From contig NZ_CP107036.1 in NCBI RefSeq assembly GCF_029542085.1, positions 62,001 through 126,000 on the forward strand: DNA of 64,000 bases, written 5' to 3'. Of this stretch, positions 36,282 to 45,501 are shown piece after piece (position 1 is the stretch's first letter; each line of letters starts with the position of its first letter). The notes under the pieces were generated by a model. That model was not told the DNA's origin. It did not search any database and was given only the letters and a program-made list of their open reading frames with translations. Source of the DNA: Sphingobacterium sp. ML3W (lineage in GTDB: Bacteria > Bacteroidota > Bacteroidia > Sphingobacteriales > Sphingobacteriaceae). The position numbers and the translations under genes are program-made.

Positions 36282-37031
36282 TTAAACCAGTTGTTGTCGG
36301 GCAACCTCACTGCAAAATATCGTTGTTGCCACGGCAACATTCAGCGATTCCGCTTGGCCGATGCGGGGGATGGTCACCGCTTGATCTATTAAGGCTATTA
36401 CTTCTGCACTGATGCCATTGCCTTCATTTCCCATGACAATCAACCCTTCTGAACTCCATTCGGTCTGGTAAATGGATTGCCCATTGAGCAGTGCGCCATA
36501 GACCGGTAGGTCTGTTGAAGAGATAAATTCATGCAGGTCTACATAATGAACCTGTATTCTTGCCAATGAGCCCATTGTCGCCTGCACAACTTTTGGATTA
36601 TAAGCGTCTACTGTGCCAATAGAGCAAATGATATGTTTGATCCCAAACCATTCCGCTGTGCGAATGATGGTTCCCAAATTACCCGGATCTTGTACATCAT
36701 CCAATACGATATTGTAGCAATTTCTTAGATCACTTACTTCGATCTGTTGTTGTTTCGGAAGCTTGACCAGGGCAAGGACACCCTGAGGAGATTTTAGGGT
36801 ACTAATCTTTTGGAATTCAGCCTCCGTCAGTTCATGGGATTTTATATTATGCGAGATTTTACCCACTTTTGTGTTTGCGTCGTCTGTATAGAAAATAGAC
36901 TCAACCTGGTAGCTCGATGAGATAAATTCCTTGACGGATTTTATGCCCTCAACGATAAATAAGCCATGTTGTTTTCTATACTTTTTGTTTTGTAGAGACG
37001 TTATTAGACTGATTTGCGCTTTTGACAACAT
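36282..37031 (-). CDS. TrmH/SpoU-family RNA 2'-O-methyltransferase
   Basis: The 249-residue SPOUT enzyme has an N-terminal substrate-binding part (AQISLITSLQNKKYRKQHGLFIVEGIKSVKEF) and the SpoU motifs NLGTIIRTAEWFG (about 127), VMGNEGNGIS (about 205) and IPRIGQAESLNVAVATTI (about 221-238). It methylates ribose in rRNA or tRNA with SAM; the target is unknown and differs from that of RlmB in this window. Its start codon is only 8 bp from that of the divergent tamL gene, so its promoter must lie inside tamL coding sequence, or the two promoters overlap. Confidence 0.9.
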   Translation of the reverse strand: MLSKAQISLITSLQNKKYRKQHGLFIVEGIKSVKEFISSSYQVESIFYTDDANTKVGKISHNIKSHELTEAEFQKISTLKSPQGVLALVKLPKQQQIEVSDLRNCYNIVLDDVQDPGNLGTIIRTAEWFGIKHIICSIGTVDAYNPKVVQATMGSLARIQVHYVDLHEFISSTDLPVYGALLNGQSIYQTEWSSEGLIVMGNEGNGISAEVIALIDQAVTIPRIGQAESLNVAVATTIFCSEVARQQLV

Positions 37032-37039
37032 TTTTATTG

Positions 37040-39391
37040 ATGATTAAGTACCCTCGTTTTATCGGATTTGCAAGTATAATGCTTTTGACGCTATTTTTGG
37101 CATCTTGCCGATCTTCAAAATATATAGATGACGACCAGGCCTTGGTTACAAAAATACAGATTTCCGGCATTTCACCAGCATTGAAAGAGTCTTCCGAAAC
37201 TTATATATCTAATCAGATAAAACCTAATTCGCGTGTAAATCTATTTATTTACAATACCTTCAATACAAAAAAAGGACGCTATAAGACCAAGAAAATTCGA
37301 AATGTTGGCGAACCACCCCATTTGCTTGACTCAGCAATGGTCGACCTTTCCGCCAACCAGATCAGACGTTTTTTGTTTACCAAGGGATATTTTAATGCCA
37401 AAGTCAGTCCCGAGATTACGGTTAACAAAAAAAGAGCGCATATCAATTTTAACGTTGATGAAGGAAATGCATATCAAATTAGGAACATAGAACGTAAATT
37501 TGAAGATGGGGATGTTAAATGGTTATTTGATCGGGATATCCTGCCAAAAACTAAAGTTAAACCCAGTACGCAATATGATGCCGCCAAATTGCTGGAAGAA
37601 CGGGAAAAGTTATATGTTGTTATGCGCAACAATGGGTATTATGACTACTTGAGGCAATATATGCGTGTCGGTATTGACTCGACATTGAGAGGAAACTTGA
37701 TCGATTTAAAAATAAATGTAGAAAATCCCAGTGATTCAACGATACATAAAAAGTATCAAATTGATAGTGTATATATGACTATTAGGAATTATGGGGCAAT
37801 GTCAAAGAAACCACCTCGCCGTATCACTGATTCTGCAAAACGACTTCTTTTTATAGATGAAACAAATAGCTTTCGTTGGAAACCTTTGGAAAGGTATATG
37901 TACCTACGATCGGGGAATTATTATTCGTTGTCCGAAGAAAATAAGTCTTATGATCGGCTTTACGAGATGAACGGCTTTCGGTCTGTGAAAGTACAGTTTG
38001 TAAAAAAAGATTCCAATAAACTCGATGTTCACTATGATTTCGTCCCGCGACCACGAATGGGCAACCAGATCGAAGGAGAGTATACTTTTAGTTCGGGGAT
38101 GAGTGGTTTTAATATTGGAAATACATTTTCACAGCGTAATATTTTTGGTGGTTCTGAGCAATTGGAGGTAAAGCTGCGGTATGGTGTGCTATTTGATCCT
38201 CGTTTGGCAGGAGGGCTTTCCAGTAAGATATTCAACAATGATTTTCAGGCAGGTGTCAATTTAGTGATCCCAAGACTCATGGTGCCTTTCCATATTAATC
38301 CGGGCGGGAAATTTGGTTTACCAAAAACAACATATTCGATGACTCTTCAGTTGTTTGATCAGGACCGTACTTATTCCAACCGTTATTTTATTACTTCGCT
38401 GAATTACTCCTGGTATGAAACAGAGAATAAATATCATAGTTTTACCCCGATAGTATTGGAATATCGGGATGGGAGGTTAGATTCAAATTTTCGAAAAAAT
38501 CTCGAACAGGAGGGGTATCAATTGTATGTACGTAGTAATGACCGTCAATATTTCGGATTGGGAACGCAATACACCTTTATTCTGAACGGAAAAAAGCTGA
38601 CGAGCAAGGAAGATTTTCAATATTTCCGTGGAACAGTAGATGTCAGCGGTAATGTGTTGGATTTGATCAGTAGTATTGCTAAACTACCGGCAAATGCCGA
38701 TGGTGAGAAAAAAATCTTTGGAGTACCGTTCTTGCAGTATGCGAAAACCGAATTTGATTATCGTTTGTACCGTAACCTTGGCGGAAATAGACAATTTGTC
38801 TTCCGCTTTAATCCGGGGATCGCAATTCCGTATGGTAACAATTCGAAGTTACTGATATTTGAAAAGAGTTTTTATAGTGGTGGGATGAATGGCATACGGG
38901 CTTGGCAAGCACGAACCCTAGGGCCTGGCGCATACAATAGGCAAAATTTGAGCGAAGATCTTCGTCTGAATCTAAGGAATTTAGATCAGTTGGGAGAGAT
39001 TAAATTGGAGGCTAATGCTGAGTATAGATTTCGCATCTTAAATAATTTTTTGGGGGCCAAGATGAACGGAGCAACGTTCGTTGATATGGGGAATGTTTGG
39101 CGGCTAAAAAAAGATGACGATTTAAATCCTGGCGGCGAATTTAAATTCAACAAGTTTTTGGGACAGGTAGCCATTGGTACCGGTTTTGGACTACGCTTTG
39201 ATTCAGATTACTTTGTGATCCGTTTGGATGCAGGCTTAAAGGTAAAAGACCCACAGTTTTCAGGAAGCAATCAATGGGTCATCAAGAATTTCTTTGATTC
39301 AAAAGAATTTAAGGAGCAATATTATCAGACCCATAAACCGGACCGTTATAATTTTATACAGTACAATTTTGGGATCGGTATGCCGTTCTAG
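37040..39391 (+). CDS. tamL: TamL: lipoprotein member of the TamA/BamA Omp85 family
   Basis: The 783-residue protein begins with a lipoprotein signal (FASIMLLTLFLASC; Cys about residue 23), followed by POTRA-like repeats (about 35-360; RFLFTKGYFNAKVSP, EKLYVVMRNNGYYDYLR) and a C-terminal 16-strand Omp85 barrel. Barrel hallmarks include GGMNGIRAWQARTLGPG (the VRGY-like lid-lock motif) and RLDAGLKV, ending GIGMPF with the terminal Phe. Lipid-anchored TamA relatives are established in Bacteroidota, where they insert or move outer-membrane components with TamB. No tamB follows here. The start at 37040 begins the signal peptide; an earlier TTG was rejected. Confidence 0.87.
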   Translation: MIKYPRFIGFASIMLLTLFLASCRSSKYIDDDQALVTKIQISGISPALKESSETYISNQIKPNSRVNLFIYNTFNTKKGRYKTKKIRNVGEPPHLLDSAMVDLSANQIRRFLFTKGYFNAKVSPEITVNKKRAHINFNVDEGNAYQIRNIERKFEDGDVKWLFDRDILPKTKVKPSTQYDAAKLLEEREKLYVVMRNNGYYDYLRQYMRVGIDSTLRGNLIDLKINVENPSDSTIHKKYQIDSVYMTIRNYGAMSKKPPRRITDSAKRLLFIDETNSFRWKPLERYMYLRSGNYYSLSEENKSYDRLYEMNGFRSVKVQFVKKDSNKLDVHYDFVPRPRMGNQIEGEYTFSSGMSGFNIGNTFSQRNIFGGSEQLEVKLRYGVLFDPRLAGGLSSKIFNNDFQAGVNLVIPRLMVPFHINPGGKFGLPKTTYSMTLQLFDQDRTYSNRYFITSLNYSWYETENKYHSFTPIVLEYRDGRLDSNFRKNLEQEGYQLYVRSNDRQYFGLGTQYTFILNGKKLTSKEDFQYFRGTVDVSGNVLDLISSIAKLPANADGEKKIFGVPFLQYAKTEFDYRLYRNLGGNRQFVFRFNPGIAIPYGNNSKLLIFEKSFYSGGMNGIRAWQARTLGPGAYNRQNLSEDLRLNLRNLDQLGEIKLEANAEYRFRILNNFLGAKMNGATFVDMGNVWRLKKDDDLNPGGEFKFNKFLGQVAIGTGFGLRFDSDYFVIRLDAGLKVKDPQFSGSNQWVIKNFFDSKEFKEQYYQTHKPDRYNFIQYNFGIGMPF

Positions 39392-39467
39392 TAAACAATA
39401 ATTTTTATAAGCAGCTCAGTAAGTGGCTTAGATTACGACTTTGATGTACTGATATTGAATGCTAGCC

Positions 39468-39995
39468 CTAGCCTAAGAGATTCTTTAGACTGGAGAAAAT
39501 TGACTCAAAGATCTTGCTTAAATCTAATCCTTGTGAGTGATTGAATATAAAGAAAACAATTGCCAGCGCAATGGCTGTCATGATTACTTTTTTAAACATG
39601 TAGGCGATACCTAATACAATAGCAGGGATGATCAAAAACATCAATCCACTGATGGCAAAGGGAGAAAGCCCATTATCAGTCTTATAAATGTAAAACAGGC
39701 GACCTTTAGATTTCTCTTGGTTTTTGTGATTAAAAAATACAAAGGTAGACGATTCGATTTTTTGATTTGGAACAGCTACACCATCGTGAAATTGGAGTGC
39801 CTGAGAGAAACCGTTAATGGTAAACATGTAGTTTCCATTGATAGTCTCATTGGTATTGCCTATTGAATCCAAAGCGATAACCGCAAGTTTTCCGTTTTTG
39901 GAAAGATTCTCTTTTATGACAAAATCTTGGATATTTTGCTGCTGAGCACTTGCCCAGAAAGGTATCAGTAATAGAAAAAATATAACCTTCTTCAT
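39468..39995 (-). CDS. exported membrane protein of unknown function
   Basis: The 175-residue protein has a signal peptide (MKKVIFFLLLIPFWASAQ), a beta-rich extracytoplasmic region (about 20-110), and two close membrane helices (about 113-132 and 134-150). It ends in an amphipathic tail (LSKIFESIFSSLKNLLG). No family is recognised. It is convergent with tamL and separated from it by 76 nt, but shares no transcript. Confidence 0.7.
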   Translation of the reverse strand: MKKVIFFLLLIPFWASAQQQNIQDFVIKENLSKNGKLAVIALDSIGNTNETINGNYMFTINGFSQALQFHDGVAVPNQKIESSTFVFFNHKNQEKSKGRLFYIYKTDNGLSPFAISGLMFLIIPAIVLGIAYMFKKVIMTAIALAIVFFIFNHSQGLDLSKIFESIFSSLKNLLG

Positions 39996-40179
39996 CTTAT
40001 TATTTACATTTTAATTTTAACCCCACTGTAGCAACAGTTTTGACTGATTTCCTTATGCTCAGATCTACAGAAGAGATAAGTTAATGTTAGACTTATCGAA
40101 ACTGATCTTGTCAAAATGAGAATGCAATTTTAGGAATTTTAATCTTCTTTTGGAAATTTTAAATTATTCGGGGCTGATT

Positions 40180-40401
40180 CTAATCGAAAACTTCAATGTC
40201 AAAAAGTCTATATTGATAAATTCCTGTTGTGATTGGACGGGGGATATCAATATAGTTTTTCTTTAATTCATTTTCTTGATATAGATCCCATTCTTTCGTA
40301 TTCGTAAAGGAAGTTCCCTCAGGTACTATATTGTTTTGGGCTCCCTTTATGGTAGGAAGTTCAATAAGTGGTATAAAATCTATTTTGTCCATTAACTTCA
40401 T
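40180..40401 (-). CDS. small protein of unknown function, possible remnant gene
   Basis: The 73-residue sequence has natural-looking composition (IPLIELPTIKG, TNTKEWDLYQENELKK, PITTGIYQYRLFDIEVF) and no known domain. Its ATG overlaps the stop of an upstream frame by 4 nt (ATGA at 40398-40401), as in translationally coupled pairs. The upstream frame is itself broken, so this may be the surviving downstream member of a decayed two-gene unit, for example an immunity protein. That role is speculation. Confidence 0.45.
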   Translation of the reverse strand: MKLMDKIDFIPLIELPTIKGAQNNIVPEGTSFTNTKEWDLYQENELKKNYIDIPRPITTGIYQYRLFDIEVFD

Positions 40402-40530
40402 TCGTGGTGAATCTCATATACCCAGTCTTTTGGGAGGACTTGCCTACTAAGGTACAATGTAGGGAGAAATAGTGACGAAGTAATTATTGTTTATGGTTGG
40501 TATAATCCTGAGGTTGCTTTCGTTCCTCAT
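40398..40530 (-). pseudogene. fragment of a decayed gene upstream of the 73-residue protein
   Basis: One minus-strand frame reads MRNESNLRIIPTI...YFVTISPYIVP and stops at 40447. A second frame continues from there as LYLSRQVLPKDWVYEIHHE and stops at 40398, overlapping the next start codon. One frameshift would join them into about 46 residues. This is suggestive but short. Confidence 0.3.
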
Positions 40531-40546
40531 ATTTAAACTTTTTTTA

Positions 40547-41707
40547 TCAACCAATAAAGTTACCCGTTGTATTTTTTGCTTTGTTTTTTCTTCTTTTGCC
40601 CCACCAGATTAAAAAACCAGTGATGGGCAGTGTTGTACTGATGAGTCCGGCTACAAAGGTTGAGAGCTTTCCAATCTGACCAAACCATTGTCCCATATGA
40701 AGCTGCCATATCCAATTTTCTACCTTGTTGTGCATGTGCTCTTCTTTTTTTATCAGATGAGAAGAGCCGGTATATTTGTCAAAGTAATAAGTATGATTGT
40801 TTTCGTCACTTTTCAAGCCAGCACGGTCTGCTACATTGAAAGCAAATACACCTGACTTTTTGTAATCATATACCCAATACTTGATCACTTTTTTTTGTGG
40901 TTGAGCTACAAATAGTTGATCCATTAGTGGGAAAGCATCTATAAAATCTTTGGTCCTATCCGCTTTTGGGAGATCACGATGCCAATCGACAGAAGTAGCC
41001 CCAAGAGATTTCATAGTCAGGTTCATCATGGGTTGAAAGAAAATAATTAATCCGGTCATACCGAGAATGAAACACAAAATCAGAGAGTAGAAACCAAAAA
41101 CATTATGGATGTCATAGTTAAATCGCTTGAATTTGGCTTTCCATCGTACGGTAAAGCTGGCTTTTCGGGTGGTTTTGGTCCAACGTCTCGGCCACCAAAG
41201 GATCAGCCCCGTTATTGTGCTAACGACGAAGATGATCGTGGATACAATGACAATCCATCCTCCTATTGATCCTAATTTCATATGGGCATGCAGATGTGCC
41301 ATGATAAAGAAAAAATGAATTGTCTTATCGTATTTCAGGATTTCACCTGTATAAGGATTCATGTAGATCATGGATAGACGGATATTTTTGGGGTCGAAAC
41401 CGTTGATCACTACACTACGGTCAGGAGCATTGTAATAAAGCACATAGGATGGCAAGATCCCGGGTACTTCTTTTTTCTGTATTTCTAGTAACTGTTCTAA
41501 TGTTAACTTTTTTCCTGTGTTTGGTGTAATATACTTTGCCGATCCTGCGGAAGCTTCAATGATCTCATCCGAATACACGATAATGGTGCCTGTAAGGCAT
41601 ACAAAAACCACAATCAAGCCCGATACCACACTTGGCCAGAGGTGTAACCAACTGGTCAAGCGTAATAAGGTGCTTTTCTTCTTTTCTTTTTTCTTATAAG
41701 CTTTCAT
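40547..41707 (-). CDS. PepSY-domain membrane protein (iron-uptake associated)
   Basis: The 386-residue protein has four membrane helices (about 20-42, 140-165, 190-215 and 345-367) flanking periplasmic PepSY-type segments (about 60-120 and 235-320). This is the PepSY-associated TM architecture. Conserved His residues (HFFFIMAHLHAHMKLG, DIHNVFGFYS, WIWQLHMGQWFG) lie at helix ends, as expected for a haem- or metal-binding membrane reductase. It is 6 nt behind the siderophore receptor gene. Such pairs are thought to reduce or release iron from imported siderophores (inference from context). Confidence 0.85.
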   Translation of the reverse strand: MKAYKKKEKKKSTLLRLTSWLHLWPSVVSGLIVVFVCLTGTIIVYSDEIIEASAGSAKYITPNTGKKLTLEQLLEIQKKEVPGILPSYVLYYNAPDRSVVINGFDPKNIRLSMIYMNPYTGEILKYDKTIHFFFIMAHLHAHMKLGSIGGWIVIVSTIIFVVSTITGLILWWPRRWTKTTRKASFTVRWKAKFKRFNYDIHNVFGFYSLILCFILGMTGLIIFFQPMMNLTMKSLGATSVDWHRDLPKADRTKDFIDAFPLMDQLFVAQPQKKVIKYWVYDYKKSGVFAFNVADRAGLKSDENNHTYYFDKYTGSSHLIKKEEHMHNKVENWIWQLHMGQWFGQIGKLSTFVAGLISTTLPITGFLIWWGKRRKNKAKNTTGNFIG

Positions 41708-41713
41708 AGAAAT

Positions 41714-44023
41714 TTAAAATCTATAAGATACAGTTCCCAAGATGGTTCTTGTAGGTTGTGCATACAACCAGAAATTGGTGGTCATATAATGTACATTTGT
41801 TAGGTTGTTACCTTTTAAACTTACCCTGAACTGATCTCTTTCGTAAAAAACATTGGCATCCAACAAAAAGTAGCCTGGCATTTTAAAGGTATTGAAATCG
41901 TCTCCATAAAAGCCATCGGAATAGTTACCGCCGATCCCCAGTCCAAATCCTTTCAGACCTCCAGATTGAATGCTGTAGCTCGTCCAGAAATTGCCTACGT
42001 TGAATGGGGTACCTTGAGGTCTATTGCCTATGGTTTTTTCATCACCTTCGGTAAATTTGGAGTCGTTATAACCGTATCCCAAGATCAGGTGGAAGCCCGC
42101 AAATGGATTAGCCGTAAGATCAAACTCGAATCCACGACTTAGTCGCTTGCCGTTCTGAACAGTGGATGTTTTGCCGTTTTCTGCGACAACAGAGAAAGGA
42201 ACATTCTTTACGTTAATACTATAGTAGGAGGCATTACCATGTAGCTTTTTATTAAAGAGTTCGTATTTAAAACCGAATTCATATTGATTGGCCTCCTGTG
42301 GCTTGATCGTTGCAGCATTGAATTGCACACTCTCGATCATTAAATAGCCGTTGTTGAAACCGTTGGTATAATTTCCAAATAATGAAATCTGATCAGAAAG
42401 AACTTCATAGACAGCTCCAAATTTTGGCGAGAAATAAGTTTCTTCAAAATCAGATACTAAATTTTTATAGCGGTCCATACGCAGTCCAGCATTCAGGTGA
42501 AGCCGATTATTCAGGCTGAACACATTTGAGAGGTATACACCATAAGTCTGAAATTTTGTGTTGATTTCGCTTTCAGCCGCAGAACCAAACATTGTCTCGA
42601 CTTTGGACATATTAATTGTAGGTGTGGTTCCAAAGCGGTCTACCTTGTCATAAAAATTCAGCATTTTACGCGTCGTGAGATACTTGTCGTTGTTGTAGTC
42701 TACACCGATCAATATTTTATTTCTCCAGTTTTCGCCTGTATAGGTGCCAACAAAATTTTGTTGTAAGCTGGTGGAGACAAAATGGCTTGGGATACGCATA
42801 ATTCTTCGCCCAATGGTATCTTGTGTCAAGGGAACTACAAATAGATAATCAGATTTATTCGATGTGTTTGCACTGGATACAACAGTCTGCGAATTCCAAT
42901 GATCGGATATTTTATAGTCTGCTGTGGCTAGCATATTCAATACATTGGATTTCATGATCAGATCGTTGGAAGAGAATGATTTCTTGACATCCCAGTTGAA
43001 ATCCTTCAAGCTATTGAATCCTTTAGGAAGATAGCCTACGGCAATCATGTTACGCTCGTTCTGACTTAATTCAGCTTCGATATTTAAGGTTAACCTATCG
43101 TTGACTAGAAAGCGGAGGGCAGGGGCAATGAAAGTGGTATTGTCTAACCCAAAATCCTGGAAGGTTTTGCCGCGTTGAAAGGCTCCGTTCACACGGAATA
43201 ACACGGTTTTACTATCATTGACAGGGGTATTAAAATCAAGGGTCAATCGGCTTAGATCATAGGCGCCGTAGCTCAAGCTTACATCACCAAAAGTGTATGG
43301 CTTGGGTTTCTTGGTCACCAAATTGATCATTCCACCATAAGAGATCTCTGTGCTACTACCAAATAATGTGCCCGCAGGCCCTTTAATGACCTCGATAGCT
43401 TCTATATTAGCTAGGTCAGCCATTGTCGTTGTACTGGTCCGATAGCCATTTCGTAATGAGCCTGCCCCCGTGGAAAAACCACGCATCCGCGCTATTACAG
43501 TGAACCCGCCTGCACCTAAGCCATTCGTTACATTGGCAATACCAGGTGCTGCCAGCAACGCACCTTTCATATCAGTCACTGAACGTTCCTTGAGCAATTC
43601 GCTAGGGATAATATTATAAGTCTGTGAGGTTTCTAGGTTTTTCTGTTCGACCTTACCTACCGTGTTGGTTTGCTTTTCGGCAAATTTCATTGAAGCACTG
43701 ACGGTAATCTCATCCAAAAGGTGATGTTTATTTCCGATATAGACAGTATATTGTTTTAAACCATTGAAAGATAGCTTTTCTTCATAACTCTCGTTGTTGT
43801 AACGAATCAATAAAGTGTAAGGTTTGAATTCTGTAAATTCTAATTCCACCCGACCGTTTTTGTCTGTTACTAATTCTTGATTGTTTTCCATTACCTTTAC
43901 TGAAGCAGTAGGGACGGGGTTATACGAAAAGTCGAGGATACGTACAAGGACCTTGCTGGATTGCGCCTGGGACAACTGAGCGAAGACAACAAATAGAAAT
44001 GTAATATAGTAGGATTTATTCAT
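41714..44023 (-). CDS. TonB-dependent siderophore receptor
   Basis: The 769-residue outer-membrane receptor has a signal peptide (to about 20), a carboxypeptidase-D regulatory-like domain (about 22-100), and a TonB box-like region near HHLLDEITVSASM. A plug (about 130-240) with IARMRGFSTG and IEVIKGPAGTLFGSS is followed by a 22-strand barrel ending LGTVSYRF. The plug motif and the GYNDSKFTEGDEKTIGNRPQGTPFNVGNFWTSY-type block place it in the FhuA/FpvA siderophore group. It is the first gene of a pair with the PepSY protein. The divergent AraC gene, 106 nt away, probably controls it. The ligand is unknown. Confidence 0.9.
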   Translation of the reverse strand: MNKSYYITFLFVVFAQLSQAQSSKVLVRILDFSYNPVPTASVKVMENNQELVTDKNGRVELEFTEFKPYTLLIRYNNESYEEKLSFNGLKQYTVYIGNKHHLLDEITVSASMKFAEKQTNTVGKVEQKNLETSQTYNIIPSELLKERSVTDMKGALLAAPGIANVTNGLGAGGFTVIARMRGFSTGAGSLRNGYRTSTTTMADLANIEAIEVIKGPAGTLFGSSTEISYGGMINLVTKKPKPYTFGDVSLSYGAYDLSRLTLDFNTPVNDSKTVLFRVNGAFQRGKTFQDFGLDNTTFIAPALRFLVNDRLTLNIEAELSQNERNMIAVGYLPKGFNSLKDFNWDVKKSFSSNDLIMKSNVLNMLATADYKISDHWNSQTVVSSANTSNKSDYLFVVPLTQDTIGRRIMRIPSHFVSTSLQQNFVGTYTGENWRNKILIGVDYNNDKYLTTRKMLNFYDKVDRFGTTPTINMSKVETMFGSAAESEINTKFQTYGVYLSNVFSLNNRLHLNAGLRMDRYKNLVSDFEETYFSPKFGAVYEVLSDQISLFGNYTNGFNNGYLMIESVQFNAATIKPQEANQYEFGFKYELFNKKLHGNASYYSINVKNVPFSVVAENGKTSTVQNGKRLSRGFEFDLTANPFAGFHLILGYGYNDSKFTEGDEKTIGNRPQGTPFNVGNFWTSYSIQSGGLKGFGLGIGGNYSDGFYGDDFNTFKMPGYFLLDANVFYERDQFRVSLKGNNLTNVHYMTTNFWLYAQPTRTILGTVSYRF

Positions 44024-44051
44024 TTGTATTTAGATTAATTATTAACAACGG

Positions 44052-44059
44052 CAAAATTA
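44052..44059 (-). promoter_or_regulatory. candidate -7 box of the siderophore receptor gene
   Basis: TAATTTTG on the minus strand fits TAnnTTTG, 28 nt before the receptor start. No -33 TTG is seen, as expected for an activator-dependent promoter next to an AraC gene (inference). Confidence 0.4.
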
Positions 44060-44129
44060 TTCCTAATTTCACACAGTTTTCTACGAAATATGGATTTGAA
44101 AACCTACGATTTTGATACCTTAAGAGAAA

Positions 44130-45101
44130 TTGCATATGAAACCACTAAAGGAACGATATAATCTCAAGTATTTGCGGAATAAGCAAAAAATGGTGTATCA
44201 GGAAAACGATTTCAGCGAATGCTTTTTCAAGGTAAATTTTTATAATATTCCTATTCAGGAACGTTTTATTATTAATGATGACTTTATCATCATTAATTCT
44301 TCGGCTGAAGTTGGTCATCCTGTTACTGTGCCTGTCTTGTTGGAAGACGGCGTGTTTAAAGTACAGTTTGAACTGGAGGGGTATTCAAAGTATACCGATG
44401 ACGATACTACGATTGAAATTCAAGAGGACTGCTTCAATCTGTTTTATCTGCCCCGCGTCAATGGCAAGCTGCATTATAAAAAGAACCGCAAATGTATTGA
44501 CATCATGTTTGACAAAGCCTGGTTTGAACGAGAGGTATTCCGAAAGTTTCCAGGTTATGCCGCATTCGTTGAACATCTCAAAAGTGATAAGTCAGCTCTT
44601 CTGTTTCGTGATGCGCTACCAATTAGGACGGATATTAAACAACTGTTATATAGTCTTTTGAATTGCAATCTGCATAGCGATTTAAAATCAAGCTTTTATA
44701 GGATCAAGATCGACGAGTTATTATTGTTAATATTATCCTGTCTGGAACAGTATCAACTGACTGTGCCTAAAGTTACGAGTCTTTCAAATGATGAGAAGAT
44801 CATACTGGTTAAAAACTGGATTGTGCAGCAAGAAATCGGGAATATTCGGTTGAAAGAAGTTGAGGAATTATTTAATGTGTCAATAAAAGTGCTCAATGCA
44901 GGCTTCCAAAAATACGAGGGGTGTACTATCGCACAATATCTCCGTAAAATACAGATGGAAAAAGCATTCACCCTATTGAAAGACATGGGTTATAGTGTGA
45001 ATGAGGTTGCTAAACTGTTACGGTATAGCTACCCACAGCATTTTACGACGGCTTTTACTAACTATTTTGGCTATTCACCCAAAGAGCTGAAGAATAGTTG
45101 A
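44130..45101 (+). CDS. AraC-family transcriptional regulator
   Basis: The 323-residue regulator has an N-terminal ligand-sensing region (about 1-215) of no specific family and a C-terminal AraC DNA-binding domain (about 225-322). The domain has two helix-turn-helix motifs: RLKEVEELFNVSIKVLNAGFQKYEG and YSVNEVAKLLRYSYPQHFTTAFTNYFGYSPKEL. Divergent placement next to a siderophore receptor is the classical setting of PchR/YbtA-like activators, which bind the ferri-siderophore and switch on the receptor. The start is one of two close ATGs (44130, 44136). Confidence 0.9.
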   Translation: MHMKPLKERYNLKYLRNKQKMVYQENDFSECFFKVNFYNIPIQERFIINDDFIIINSSAEVGHPVTVPVLLEDGVFKVQFELEGYSKYTDDDTTIEIQEDCFNLFYLPRVNGKLHYKKNRKCIDIMFDKAWFEREVFRKFPGYAAFVEHLKSDKSALLFRDALPIRTDIKQLLYSLLNCNLHSDLKSSFYRIKIDELLLLILSCLEQYQLTVPKVTSLSNDEKIILVKNWIVQQEIGNIRLKEVEELFNVSIKVLNAGFQKYEGCTIAQYLRKIQMEKAFTLLKDMGYSVNEVAKLLRYSYPQHFTTAFTNYFGYSPKELKNS

Positions 45102-45182
45102 GCTGTATCTGTTTTGTTTTAATAAAATTTCCTCGAACTTCAATCGGACAAGTTGTTCCTTTGGCGATAACCTTATTAATAG

Positions 45183-45450
45183 CTAATCACACCACCAATC
45201 CATAATTTCATTGGCAAATGATTCCGCATCTATCTCATGGTTGAAAAAGCCATATCTTACAAGAAGATCGCTCGCGATAATCGCTTGATTTTCGTTCTAT
45301 CAGCCCTCTCTTATAAGTGTTTTATAAATTATGGGCCAATGGATCAAATTCATCCAATGGTGCACTAGGTATTAAGTTCCAGAACTTAATGATTTTTCTG
45401 ATAAGTTTAATTTGACTGTTATATTGGTTTTGCAGAAATTTCTTGTTCAT
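45183..45450 (-). pseudogene. decayed small gene (about 90 codons)
   Basis: On the minus strand a 42-codon frame starts at 45450 (MNKKFLQNQYNSQIKLIRKI, ...WNLIPSAPLDEFDPLAHNL) and stops. The next frame continues IYKTLIREG, has two stops, then reads NENQAIIASDLLVRYGFF...FANEIMDWWCD to 45183. Protein-like sequence runs through one frameshift and two stops, which points to a pseudogene. The pattern (short, acidic, W-x-P-like N-terminus) recalls small cytosolic immunity-type proteins, but the family is not identified. It fills most of an otherwise empty 400-nt gap. Confidence 0.5.
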
Positions 45451-45501
45451 ATCTCGGATACTCAAATTAACAGACTAAAATGTTGTGAAGAATGATAGCT
45501 T

